A program made the translations under genes and the position numbers. The notes under the pieces were generated by a model, which saw only the letters and a list, made by a program, of their open reading frames with translations, was not told the origin of the DNA and ran no database searches. 29,939 nucleotides of DNA from Actinomycetes bacterium. Its GTDB lineage: Bacteria; Actinomycetota; Actinomycetes; S36-B12; UBA10799. The DNA is taken from the NCBI GenBank assembly GCA_029779995.1, contig JAKOZM010000208.1, forward strand, positions 1 to 29,939. Direction: 5' to 3'. Shown here in pieces: positions 24,010 to 29,939 of this stretch (its first letter is position 1; each line of letters starts with the position of its first letter).

Positions 24010-24472
24010 AGTCGCCTTGATCGCGGCCGCTGCACTGACCACAACTGCCTGCGCCAACAACCCTGCCCCCGTCAGTGAACAGTCGTCGGTGCCCTCGGAG
24101 GCCATCGTGCTACCGGAGGCCACAGCGCCCATGCCGACCAATCCGGCCGCTGATTCCATCGCTGACCTCGAGGTCGAGGACCAGTGGGGCGATGGAACAG
24201 AGGTGACTGTGACCTCAGTCATGCTGGGCCGGGGCCCGGCGTGGCTGGTCGTCAGCGACCTGGGGGGAAACGTGCTGGGCACCAAGCAGGTCTCCCCGCG
24301 GACGCAGCCCGTGACGGTCGCGCTGCAGCCCCCCGTGGCGACGAGTCAGGAGCTCCTCGCGACGCTCCACCTCGATGACGGCGACGGCCGCTTCGACCCC
24401 CAGTCGGACACGATGATGGTGGATGAAGAGGGCGAGACCGTGACCGAGGACTTCGACTACGTAGTCCAATAG
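23990..24472 (+). CDS. Lipoprotein with DUF7282-like domain
   Basis: A 160-residue probable lipoprotein. The signal segment SRVALIAAAALTTTAC ends at Cys21, a lipobox with a weak -3 residue (Thr). After a Pro/Ser/Glu linker, residues 60-159 (DQWGDGTEVTVTSVMLGRGPAWLVVSD, GNVLGTKQVSP, PVTVALQPPVATSQELLATLHLDDGDGRFD) follow the pattern of DUF7282, a beta-sandwich domain common in haloarchaeal surface proteins. That match is by eye. The GTG start at 23990 has an excellent GGGGAGG site 6 nt upstream and overlaps the preceding gene. The next gene, the histidine kinase, starts 4 nt after the stop, so the lipoprotein may sit outside the membrane beside the sensor, as CseA does near CseC. Confidence 0.85.
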   Translation: MSSSVSRVALIAAAALTTTACANNPAPVSEQSSVPSEAIVLPEATAPMPTNPAADSIADLEVEDQWGDGTEVTVTSVMLGRGPAWLVVSDLGGNVLGTKQVSPRTQPVTVALQPPVATSQELLATLHLDDGDGRFDPQSDTMMVDEEGETVTEDFDYVVQ

Positions 24473-24476
24473 ATAC

Positions 24477-25880
24477 ATGCGCACGATTCGAGGTTCGACC
24501 AGGGTCCGGATTCTGGGCTGGGTGCTGACTCCGGTCCTGGTCGTCCTCGTCATCTCGTGGGTGGCGGCCTGGTCGCTGCTCATCAACCGCCTCGATGAAC
24601 GCATCGACACCGAACTGCTCGGTGAGGTGTCGGAGTTGCAGCTCACCGCCGAGCAGGGAGTGGATCAGCGCAGCGGCGCACCCTTCACCGATGTCCGCTC
24701 CCTGCTCGAGCAGCACATCGACCGCAGTATTCCCGACCCCAACGAGACCATGTTCGTCATGATCGACGGGCAGGTCGAGTACCGCAGCACTGATGATCCG
24801 CCGGCCAGGATCGACCTCGACCCGGCTCTGCTGGCCGAGGTCGGGAGCGTGCGCGACGTGACGCTGGGCAACCTGCAGACAGCTGCCGGCGACGTGCGTT
24901 GGGTCGCGGTCCCCGTCGAAGCCGCCGGCACTCAGGGCGTCTTCGTAGTGGGGATCTTCGCCGACTTGGAGGGTTCGGGGCTGGCCGATGTGATGGGCCG
25001 CTTCGCGGCGATCGGGCTGGGCGCTCTGGTGCTGGCGGCCGGCCTGGGCTGGTTCGTCTCCGGGCGGGTCCTTTCACCGCTGCGGCATATGCGTCGCACC
25101 GCCCAGCAGATCAGCGAGACCGACTTCTCCCTGCGCATCCCGGTACAGGACGCCCAGGGCGATGAGGTGGCACAACTGGCCCGCACGTTCAATGACATGC
25201 TGGAACGCCTCGAGGGTGCTTTCGCTGCCCAACGGGCGTTCATCGACGACGCCGGACACGAGCTGCGCACCCCGCTGACCATCGTGCAGGGCCACCTGGA
25301 ACTTCTCGAGGACGACCCGGTCCAGCGGGAGCAGACTCTGGCCCTGGTGCTCGACGAGCTGGCCCGGATGAACCGCATCGTGCATGACCTGCAGACCCTG
25401 ACCAAGGCCAACCAGCCCGACTTCGTGCGGGCCGAACCCTGCGACCTCGATGCCCTGCTCGACGAGATCCTGGTCAAGGCCAGCGCCCTGGGGGATCGCC
25501 GGTGGGAACTGGTCTCGACCGTGGCCCACGTCGAGGTGGACCGTCAGCGGATCACCCAGGCGATGCTGCAGCTGGCAGACAATGCCGTGCGGCACACCCG
25601 TGCTGGCATGCCGATCATCATCGGGGGCCGAATCCGCGGCGACGAGGTGGAACTGTGGGTGGGTGACAGCGGGCCGGGGATCCCCGCCGATCAGCGGGAG
25701 GCGGTCACCGAGCGGTTCCGACGGGGGCTGGACTCCGAAGGCGCAGGCCTGGGCCTCGCCCTGGTGACGGCGATCGCCCAGGCCCACCACGGCCGCCTCC
25801 AGATCGGCGACAGCGCCTTGGGAGGAGCCGAAATGAGGCTGCTGCTACCCGCGGTGGTCGGCAGTCTGGTGCCGCGATGA
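24477..25880 (+). CDS. Sensor histidine kinase
   Basis: A 467-residue class I kinase. Transmembrane helices are at about 13-36 and 173-195, enclosing a 135-residue extracytoplasmic sensor domain of unknown ligand. HAMP follows (197-250, SGRVLSPLRHMRRTAQQIS), then HisKA with the phospho-acceptor His261 in DDAGHELRTPLT, and the ATPase domain with N box QLADNAVRHT (Asn369), G1 DSGPGIP (397-403) and G2 GAGLGLALV. All catalytic boxes are intact. The ATG lies 4 nt after the lipoprotein stop with no strong ribosome site, so it probably depends on coupling. Its stop overlaps the regulator gene ATG. The kinase precedes the regulator, the reverse of the usual order. Confidence 0.95.
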   Translation: MRTIRGSTRVRILGWVLTPVLVVLVISWVAAWSLLINRLDERIDTELLGEVSELQLTAEQGVDQRSGAPFTDVRSLLEQHIDRSIPDPNETMFVMIDGQVEYRSTDDPPARIDLDPALLAEVGSVRDVTLGNLQTAAGDVRWVAVPVEAAGTQGVFVVGIFADLEGSGLADVMGRFAAIGLGALVLAAGLGWFVSGRVLSPLRHMRRTAQQISETDFSLRIPVQDAQGDEVAQLARTFNDMLERLEGAFAAQRAFIDDAGHELRTPLTIVQGHLELLEDDPVQREQTLALVLDELARMNRIVHDLQTLTKANQPDFVRAEPCDLDALLDEILVKASALGDRRWELVSTVAHVEVDRQRITQAMLQLADNAVRHTRAGMPIIIGGRIRGDEVELWVGDSGPGIPADQREAVTERFRRGLDSEGAGLGLALVTAIAQAHHGRLQIGDSALGGAEMRLLLPAVVGSLVPR

Positions 25881-26533
25881 CCCACATCCTGCTGGCTGAG
25901 GACTCCCCGCGCATCGCGTCCTTCATCATGAAGGGGCTGCGCGCGAACGGCTTCACCGTGACCCACAGCGCCAATGGCGACGACGCCCTGCACATCGCTT
26001 TGCACGAGCCGGTGGACCTGCTGATCCTGGACATCGGCCTGCCTGGCAAGGACGGCTTCGAGGTGCTCGAAACGCTGCGCGGCAGCGGGAGCTCACTGCC
26101 GGTGCTGGTCCTGACAGCGCGCGACTCCGTGCAGGACACGGTGACCGGTTTGGACATGGGGGCCGACGACTACATGGCCAAACCCTTCTCCTTCGATGAA
26201 CTACTCGCTCGCGTGCGCCGCCGTATCCGGCCGGTGGGAGAGGCCGCAGCGCACAGTGTGAGCCATGCCGGCATCCGCCTCGACCTGATGACCCGGCGGG
26301 TCAGTGTGGGCGGCCAGGAGCATGACCTCACTGCCCGGGAGTTCGCGATGCTGGAGATGTTCCTGCGCCATCCGGGCCAGGTACTCAGCCGCGAGCAACT
26401 GCTGAACGGCGTCTGGGGCTACGACTACGATCCGGGCTCGAACGTCGTCGATGTCTACATCAGGTACCTGCGCAAGAAGGTCGGCGATGGTGCGATCACG
26501 ACGGTTCGTGGCATGGGCTACCGCCTGCAGTGA
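25877..26533 (+). CDS. OmpR/PhoB-family response regulator
   Basis: A 218-residue two-domain regulator. The receiver domain (1-115) has acidic pocket residues Glu8/Asp9, phospho-acceptor Asp52 in LLILDIGLPG, Thr80 and Lys102 (KPF). The C-terminal winged-helix (about 130-218) ends with RYLRKKVGDGAITTVRGMGYRLQ, typical of OmpR/PhoB. It is coupled to the kinase gene by an ATGA overlap, so the two form a cognate pair. A site with three 11-bp-phased repeats lies at the head of this operon, consistent with autoregulation. The wider regulon is unknown. Confidence 0.95.
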   Translation: MTHILLAEDSPRIASFIMKGLRANGFTVTHSANGDDALHIALHEPVDLLILDIGLPGKDGFEVLETLRGSGSSLPVLVLTARDSVQDTVTGLDMGADDYMAKPFSFDELLARVRRRIRPVGEAAAHSVSHAGIRLDLMTRRVSVGGQEHDLTAREFAMLEMFLRHPGQVLSREQLLNGVWGYDYDPGSNVVDVYIRYLRKKVGDGAITTVRGMGYRLQ

Positions 26534-26558
26534 CTGGGCACGGGCCCGGGTTGCGCCG

Positions 26559-26564
26559 TAGCGT
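26559..26564 (+). promoter_or_regulatory. Possible -10 element for yciO
   Basis: TAGCGT fits TANNNT and ends 6 nt before the GTG at 26571. No ribosome binding site precedes that GTG, so a leaderless transcript is likely. Confidence 0.4.
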
Positions 26565-26570
26565 GGGCAT

Positions 26571-27188
26571 GTGGCCCGCTTCTTCGACATACACCCTGAG
26601 AACCCGCAGCCCCGCCTGCTCAACCAGGTCGTGCAGATGCTCCTGCAGGATGCGCTGATCGCCTACCCCACCGACTCCGGATATGCCCTGGGGTGTCGCC
26701 TGGGGAACAAGGCTGGCGTCGAGCGCATCAAGGCCCTGCGGCATCTCGATGACCGCCACCAATACACCCTGGTATGCCACGACTTCGCCCAGCTCAGCCA
26801 GTTCGTCGTCGTCAGCAACACGGTCTTCCGCCTTATCAAGGCCCACACCCCGGGCAGTTACACGTTCATCCTGCCCGCCACCCGGGAAGTGCCGCGACGC
26901 TTCATGAGTCCGAAGAAGCGCACGGTCGGGGTCCGTATCCCCCCGAACCCGGTGGCCCAGGAGTTGGTTCTCACCCTCGGCGAGCCGTTGCTGTCCAGCA
27001 CTCTGCTGCTGCCTGGCGACGAGCACCCGATGAGTGACGGCTGGGAGGTCAAAGAGCGTCTCGACCACTCCCTGGACGCGGTGATCGATGGCACCACCGG
27101 TACCGAGCCGACCACCGTCATCGACCTTTCGGAGGCCGACCCCGTGATCGAGCGGTATGGCGCAGGCGACCCCACGCCCTTTGAGTAG
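26571..27188 (+). CDS. YciO-type YrdC/Sua5-fold protein
   Basis: A 205-residue single YrdC-fold protein. It is YciO-like throughout rather than Sua5/TsaC: it opens RFFDIHPENPQPRLLNQVV, has IAYPTDSGYALGC (about 30-42), RLIKAHTPGSYTFILPATREVPRR (86-109), and ends LSSTLLLPGDE... TTVIDLSEADPVIERYGAGDPTPFE, very close to the E. coli YciO pattern. Sua5/TsaC make threonylcarbamoyl-AMP for tRNA modification; YciO proteins bind nucleotides or RNA but have no settled in vivo role. The GTG at 26571 has no ribosome site and probably starts a leaderless mRNA. It stands between the two-component operon and the riboswitch. Confidence 0.93.
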   Translation: MARFFDIHPENPQPRLLNQVVQMLLQDALIAYPTDSGYALGCRLGNKAGVERIKALRHLDDRHQYTLVCHDFAQLSQFVVVSNTVFRLIKAHTPGSYTFILPATREVPRRFMSPKKRTVGVRIPPNPVAQELVLTLGEPLLSSTLLLPGDEHPMSDGWEVKERLDHSLDAVIDGTTGTEPTTVIDLSEADPVIERYGAGDPTPFE

Positions 27189-27259
27189 TGGGCGTGTGGA
27201 CAGTCGCCCTGTGAGCCACGTCACGCCACAGGCAGGTCCCACAAGCCGGTGACCTCGGG

Positions 27260-27265
27260 TACGGT
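27260..27265 (+). promoter_or_regulatory. Possible -10 element of the riboswitch-nlpC transcript
   Basis: TACGGT fits TANNNT and would give a start near 27272, just upstream of the aptamer. No clear -35 is visible. Confidence 0.35.
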
Positions 27266-27279
27266 CGAATCAAGTAGCC

Positions 27280-27426
27280 AGATCCGCAGCTCCTGGAAAG
27301 CCCGGGAACGGACTGGCCCGCCGAGGCACTCTAGGTGCGCCGGGGACCCAAGTAGTTTGGGGCGAATCCGCACATGCGGTAGAGGACTTCTCTGACTCGA
27401 GCCCGTCAGCTAACTCGGTAGGCGGA
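27280..27426 (+). ncRNA. c-di-AMP riboswitch (ydaO/yuaA type)
   Basis: The 5' leader holds the hallmarks of the ydaO-type aptamer. In order these are a GGGAACGG segment (27303-27310), GGGGACCCAA then GGGGCGAATCC (27342-27368), and the strongly conserved 3' block CCCGTCAGCTAACTCGGTAG with GGCGG after it (27402-27425). This class binds two c-di-AMP molecules and in actinobacteria precedes wall-hydrolase genes such as rpf and NlpC/P60 genes. The gene here is exactly that. The aptamer ends within about 6 nt of the GAAGGAG ribosome site (27431-27437), and I see no intrinsic terminator between, which suggests control of translation. The boundaries are approximate. Confidence 0.9.
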
Positions 27427-27444
27427 ATGAGAAGGAGCCCCTTC

Positions 27445-27981
27445 ATGGCTGTCACGCCTGCCCGATTTTCTGTTGCCTTGCTCAGCGGCATCATGGTCCT
27501 GAGCGTCGCACCGGCAGTCGCTGTCGACACCGCGGTGACCCGGGAGGCCGCCGCACGCCCAGCCGAGCAACGCGCACAGGGGGCGGTGTCGCGCGCCGAA
27601 CGTGCCAGCCGGGCGCGGGCCAGTCTCGTGCGGGTGGCGTTGACCAAGCGCGGCAGCCGGTACGTCGCGGGTGCCGCCGGCCCGTACTCCTTCGACTGCT
27701 CTGGCTTCGTAATGTGGGTGTACAAGAAGGCGACTGGCAGGTCGCTGCCCCACTACTCGGGGGCGCAGATGCAGCGGGCCAAGCGCATCAGCCGCAGCAA
27801 CCTGATGCCCGGGGATCTCCTGTTCTATGGCGCGCGCGGCTCTCAGCACGTCTCCATGTACATCGGCAAGGGCAAGATGATCCACGCGACGAATCCCCGC
27901 ACCGGGGTTCGCATTGACAGCATCAACATGGGCTACTACCGCGCCCGGTTCGCCGGCGCCGGGCGCATCGTCACCGGCTGA
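27445..27981 (+). CDS. Secreted NlpC/P60 peptidoglycan hydrolase
   Basis: A 178-residue cell-wall endopeptidase. The signal peptide is residues 1-27 (VAPAVA). A short Arg/Ala-rich helical linker (about 30-65) leads to the NlpC/P60 papain-like domain with catalytic Cys85 (YSFDCSGFVMWVY), His135 (SQHVSMYIG) and a third polar residue, His147 (MIHATN). It should cleave peptide stems of peptidoglycan. I use ATG 27445 because a GAAGGAG site lies 7 nt upstream. An in-frame ATG at 27427 falls at the aptamer edge and has no ribosome site. A c-di-AMP riboswitch in its leader ties wall remodelling to c-di-AMP levels. No terminator is obvious after the stop. Confidence 0.95.
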   Translation: MAVTPARFSVALLSGIMVLSVAPAVAVDTAVTREAAARPAEQRAQGAVSRAERASRARASLVRVALTKRGSRYVAGAAGPYSFDCSGFVMWVYKKATGRSLPHYSGAQMQRAKRISRSNLMPGDLLFYGARGSQHVSMYIGKGKMIHATNPRTGVRIDSINMGYYRARFAGAGRIVTG

Positions 27982-28261
27982 CACCGCTTCCCTTCCGACG
28001 CTCCTGGTCGCGGCCATCTTCTGCGCGGTCTACCTTCTCTGTCCCGTCGGCCCAGCGCCGTGCTGGCTGCTGCACGCCTCGACCGAGTGCGCAAGGACTG
28101 ACATTCGTTGTCGCTTGCCGCCGGCGCGGGCTCCTTCGTTTCCCGGTGACGGGCAGACCTGGTGCGGCGAAGTGCCGACCCAATGCCTGTTTTGCGCGGT
28201 TAGTCCTGGAAGGCCTGCAGGAATGCGCAACTATCCGTGCCCGACCTTGCCATGTCGCCTA

Positions 28262-28277
28262 TAACGATATATCGTTA
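28262..28277. promoter_or_regulatory. Perfect 16-bp palindrome, probable PadR operator
   Basis: TAACGATATATCGTTA is perfectly self-complementary and AT-rich in GC-rich surroundings, 43 bp before the padR start. PadR-family proteins bind AT-centred dyads in their own promoters, so autoregulation is the likely use. Its TATAT core may overlap the promoter. Confidence 0.65.
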
Positions 28278-28282
28278 CTGCA

Positions 28283-28298
28283 TCGCGAGAATTCGCGA
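28283..28298. promoter_or_regulatory. Inverted repeat TCGCGA-GAAT-TCGCGA
   Basis: A 6-bp inverted repeat with a 4-bp spacer lies directly after the 16-bp palindrome (centres 21 bp apart, two helical turns). It could be a second, weaker site for the same dimer or part of the leader. Confidence 0.45.
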
Positions 28299-28320
28299 CA
28301 CGCGACAAGGAGAAACCCAC

Positions 28321-28872
28321 ATGTACGCACATTCCATGCGAAACCCAATGTTGATGATGGCCGGACCTGGCAAACGCCACCACGGCCGTCACCCCGGCTA
28401 TGGCCCTGGCCCCTTCGGCCCGCCCCCGCGGGCCCGCCGGGACCGCGGGGACGTCCGGCTCGCGATCCTGCTACTGCTCGACGAGCAGCCTCGACACGGC
28501 TACGAGATCATCACCGAACTCACCGAGCGCAGTGAAGGCCGCTGGCGGCCCTCCCCCGGTTCTGTCTACCCGGTCCTCAAGCGCCTTGCCAAGGAGGGTC
28601 TGGTCGGCCCGACCAAGCAGGAGGGTAAGAACATCTTCGCCCTCACGCCGGCCGGCAAGGCCCTCGTAGAGCAGCAGCGCGAATCCTGGGGAGAGCCCTG
28701 GGCACGCTCCGATGAGGACTCGGAAGAGACCGACGAACTCTGGTCGCAGGCCCGCCAACTCGGCGCGGCCGTGTGGCAGGTGGGGCAGTCGGCCAACAGC
28801 GAGCACCTGGCGGCAGCGGCGCAGGCCCTGGCCGAGGCCCGCAAGACCATCTACCGGATGCTCGCCGAATAG
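28321..28872 (+). CDS. PadR-family transcriptional regulator
   Basis: A 183-residue PadR regulator. A Gly/Pro/His-rich N-terminal tail (GKRHHGRHPGYGPGPFGPPP) precedes the winged helix: RRDRGDVRLAILLLLDEQPRHGYEIITEL (about 39-67), then RPSPGSVYPVLKRLAKEGLVG (77-97) and the wing ending FALTPAGKALVEQQ. The C-terminal helix pair (LWSQARQLGAAVWQV... AQALAEARKTIYRMLAE) should form the dimer interface. An AAGGAG site lies 8 nt before the ATG. Two palindromes upstream suggest self-repression. The effector is unknown; many homologues with this tail respond to small hydrophobic compounds and control efflux pumps, but none is adjacent. It converges on the next gene with an 11-bp gap. Confidence 0.94.
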   Translation: MYAHSMRNPMLMMAGPGKRHHGRHPGYGPGPFGPPPRARRDRGDVRLAILLLLDEQPRHGYEIITELTERSEGRWRPSPGSVYPVLKRLAKEGLVGPTKQEGKNIFALTPAGKALVEQQRESWGEPWARSDEDSEETDELWSQARQLGAAVWQVGQSANSEHLAAAAQALAEARKTIYRMLAE

Positions 28873-28883
28873 CACCGGAGAGG

Positions 28884-29939
28884 TCAGCGGGTGCGGATGC
28901 CTTCCCGCGCCGTCTGCACGGCCATGTACAGGGCCGCCACGATCAGCAGAGCTCCGATCCCCACACGCAGGTTGCCGGTGACGATCAGCCACAGGGCATA
29001 GAGCAACAGCACGAACACCCCGGTGATCAGGGCTGCGGTCAACAGACTGAGGAACCGTCGGCGCAGGATCGCCTCGATGGCAATCATTGCCACCGCGATC
29101 CACAGCACCGGAGCGATCAGGCCGGAATGACCGGCCAGCAACAACACCCCGAGTGCGGCCAGCATCACCGATGCGGAAGCCGCCGACCATACCCGCAGGA
29201 GCCTGCCGCGCACCGTGTCCGCCTGAGTGATTGGCGTGGCACGGTGCCGGAGGTGGGCGTGCACCGGCTCCGTCGGCAAGGGGCGGTCGCTGATGCCCGA
29301 TTCGATCCCCTCCAACTGCTGGCGCAAAGTGGCCTGCTCCGTGCGCAGGTCGGAGACGGCCACCTGCAGTTCCTGGGCGCGGGGGCTGGGGCGCTGGGGT
29401 GAAATACCTTGGGCGCGCTCTGCGGCCCGCGCCGCCCGCAGCGCCTCCCGGGCGTCCTGCAAGGACTCGTCCACAGCGGCCAGCCGTGTCTGCACGACCC
29501 CCACCGCGGTCTGCAGGTCGGCCATCGCCCACGCCTCGGTGGGCGCCTCCTTGTCCAGGCCCGCCCACGCGAGCGGCTGGGCCCAGGACTGCCGCACCCG
29601 GCCATTGCGCTCATAGCGCATGCCAGCAGGCGCGCGCTCACCGCCGAACACATCCTGGGTGTCCAGCCCCCACAAGCCGCGGTAGTCGCGCACCCACTCC
29701 ACTTCGTCGTCCACCAGGACGGCCGTCCACGGCCGGTCCTGATCCACACCCACGCTCAAGCCGTCGCCGCGCTTGTAGTCGATGTACGGGATCCCGACCA
29801 CTCCCGAGGCGTCGTCGTTGTACCAGGGCAGGATCCGCAGTACCTGTCGACGCACCGCGTTCAGCCAGCCCGGCAGCGGGACGGCGGCACTGATCAGATA
29901 TTCACCGGGCAGATAGGCCCCCGAGTGTGAGCCGGCACC
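28884..29939 (-). CDS. Membrane protein of unknown function, VPS62-like N-part (5' truncated)
   Basis: The frame is open to the window edge, so the N-terminus is missing; at least 351 residues are present. The visible N-part reads GSHSGAYLPGEYLISAAVPLPGWLNAVRRQVLRILPWY, then VDDEVEWVRDYRGLWGLDTQD. The GSH motif and the later RGLWG loosely resemble VPS62-type beta-rich proteins; this is a weak match by eye. A coiled coil follows (about 139-220; DLQTAVGVVQTRLAAVDESLQDAREALRAARAAE, then LQVAVSDLRTEQATLRQQLEG). Four to five C-terminal membrane spans come next (VWSAASASVMLAALGVLLLAG, LIAPVLWIAVAMIAIEAIL, LLTAALITGVFVLLLYALWLIV, VGIGALLIVAALYMAVQ). The C-terminus is short and basic. Function is not known. 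Confidence 0.8.
   Translation of the reverse strand, partial: GAGSHSGAYLPGEYLISAAVPLPGWLNAVRRQVLRILPWYNDDASGVVGIPYIDYKRGDGLSVGVDQDRPWTAVLVDDEVEWVRDYRGLWGLDTQDVFGGERAPAGMRYERNGRVRQSWAQPLAWAGLDKEAPTEAWAMADLQTAVGVVQTRLAAVDESLQDAREALRAARAAERAQGISPQRPSPRAQELQVAVSDLRTEQATLRQQLEGIESGISDRPLPTEPVHAHLRHRATPITQADTVRGRLLRVWSAASASVMLAALGVLLLAGHSGLIAPVLWIAVAMIAIEAILRRRFLSLLTAALITGVFVLLLYALWLIVTGNLRVGIGALLIVAALYMAVQTAREGIRTR

Larger units (their letters stand above)
27982..28320. other. Intergenic region between nlpC/P60 and padR
   Basis: A 339-bp stretch without a supportable gene: its open frames lack ribosome sites and recognisable protein. The first 270 bp hold nothing I can name. The last 60 bp hold two palindromes and the padR ribosome site, listed separately. 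Confidence 0.6.

Noticed and set aside
27191..27227. Hairpin GGCGTG...CACGCC after yciO as a terminator
   Set aside because: The stem is short with a bulge and a long loop, and there is no U-tract.
27427..27444. Upstream ATG for the NlpC/P60 gene
   Set aside because: It lies at the aptamer edge, precedes the GAAGGAG site, and adds residues before a good signal peptide.
28471..29568. 365-residue - strand frame across padR and the last gene
   Set aside because: It spans two unrelated real genes and is Gly/Arg-rich without motifs.

Overview
The window is GC-rich, densely packed DNA from an actinomycete-type bacterium (Actinomycetota). The evidence is frequent GTG starts, ATGA/TGATG stop-start overlaps, a probable c-di-AMP (ydaO-type) riboswitch ahead of an NlpC/P60 wall hydrolase, a mycobacterial FusA2-like EF-G paralogue, and starts lying 5-7 nt downstream of TANNNT hexamers, as in leaderless actinobacterial transcripts. 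The species cannot be told from the sequence. I see no tRNA, rRNA, CRISPR array, insertion sequence or integrase. Both ends cut through genes.

Layout. (1) 1-6100 is a lipid / acyl-CoA metabolism block. A hydroxyacid-oxoacid transhydrogenase-like iron dehydrogenase, a hotdog thioesterase and an unknown 310-residue protein form a coupled + strand run. A coupled - strand operon runs towards them: FabG-like SDR, MaoC hydratase, LCAD-type acyl-CoA dehydrogenase and a second SDR. A divergent TetR regulator with a KstR2-like operator in the shared intergenic region probably controls that operon. (2) 6100-9940 holds a cytosolic SGNH hydrolase, a two-domain polyphosphate:AMP phosphotransferase on the - strand, and a secreted SGNH hydrolase with an Ig-like tail. 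(3) 9999-16472 is a complete four-gene Wadjet (JetABCD) SMC-family anti-plasmid system. It is followed 34 bp later by a FusA2-like EF-G paralogue (16507-18615). (4) 18593-19979 has an NTF2-like protein and a membrane diguanylate cyclase diverging from one very symmetric -10 element. (5) 20043-21843 encodes a secreted duplicated parallel beta-helix protein broken by a one-base frameshift in a G8 tract. A PhzF-family enzyme converges on it. (6) 22885-26533 holds a DedA membrane protein, then a small secreted protein, a DUF7282-like lipoprotein, a histidine kinase and an OmpR-type regulator. The last four look like one signalling operon, with three 11-bp-phased repeats in front. (7) 26571-28872 holds YciO, the riboswitch plus NlpC/P60 hydrolase, and a PadR regulator with two palindromes upstream. 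A truncated membrane protein on the - strand closes the window.

The strongest functional assignments are the Wadjet system, the beta-oxidation-like operon with its TetR, the c-di-AMP riboswitch and the two-component operon. The best candidates for undescribed biology are the G8-interrupted beta-helix surface protein, the secreted protein / lipoprotein / two-component module, and the unrecognised 310-residue protein coupled to the thioesterase.
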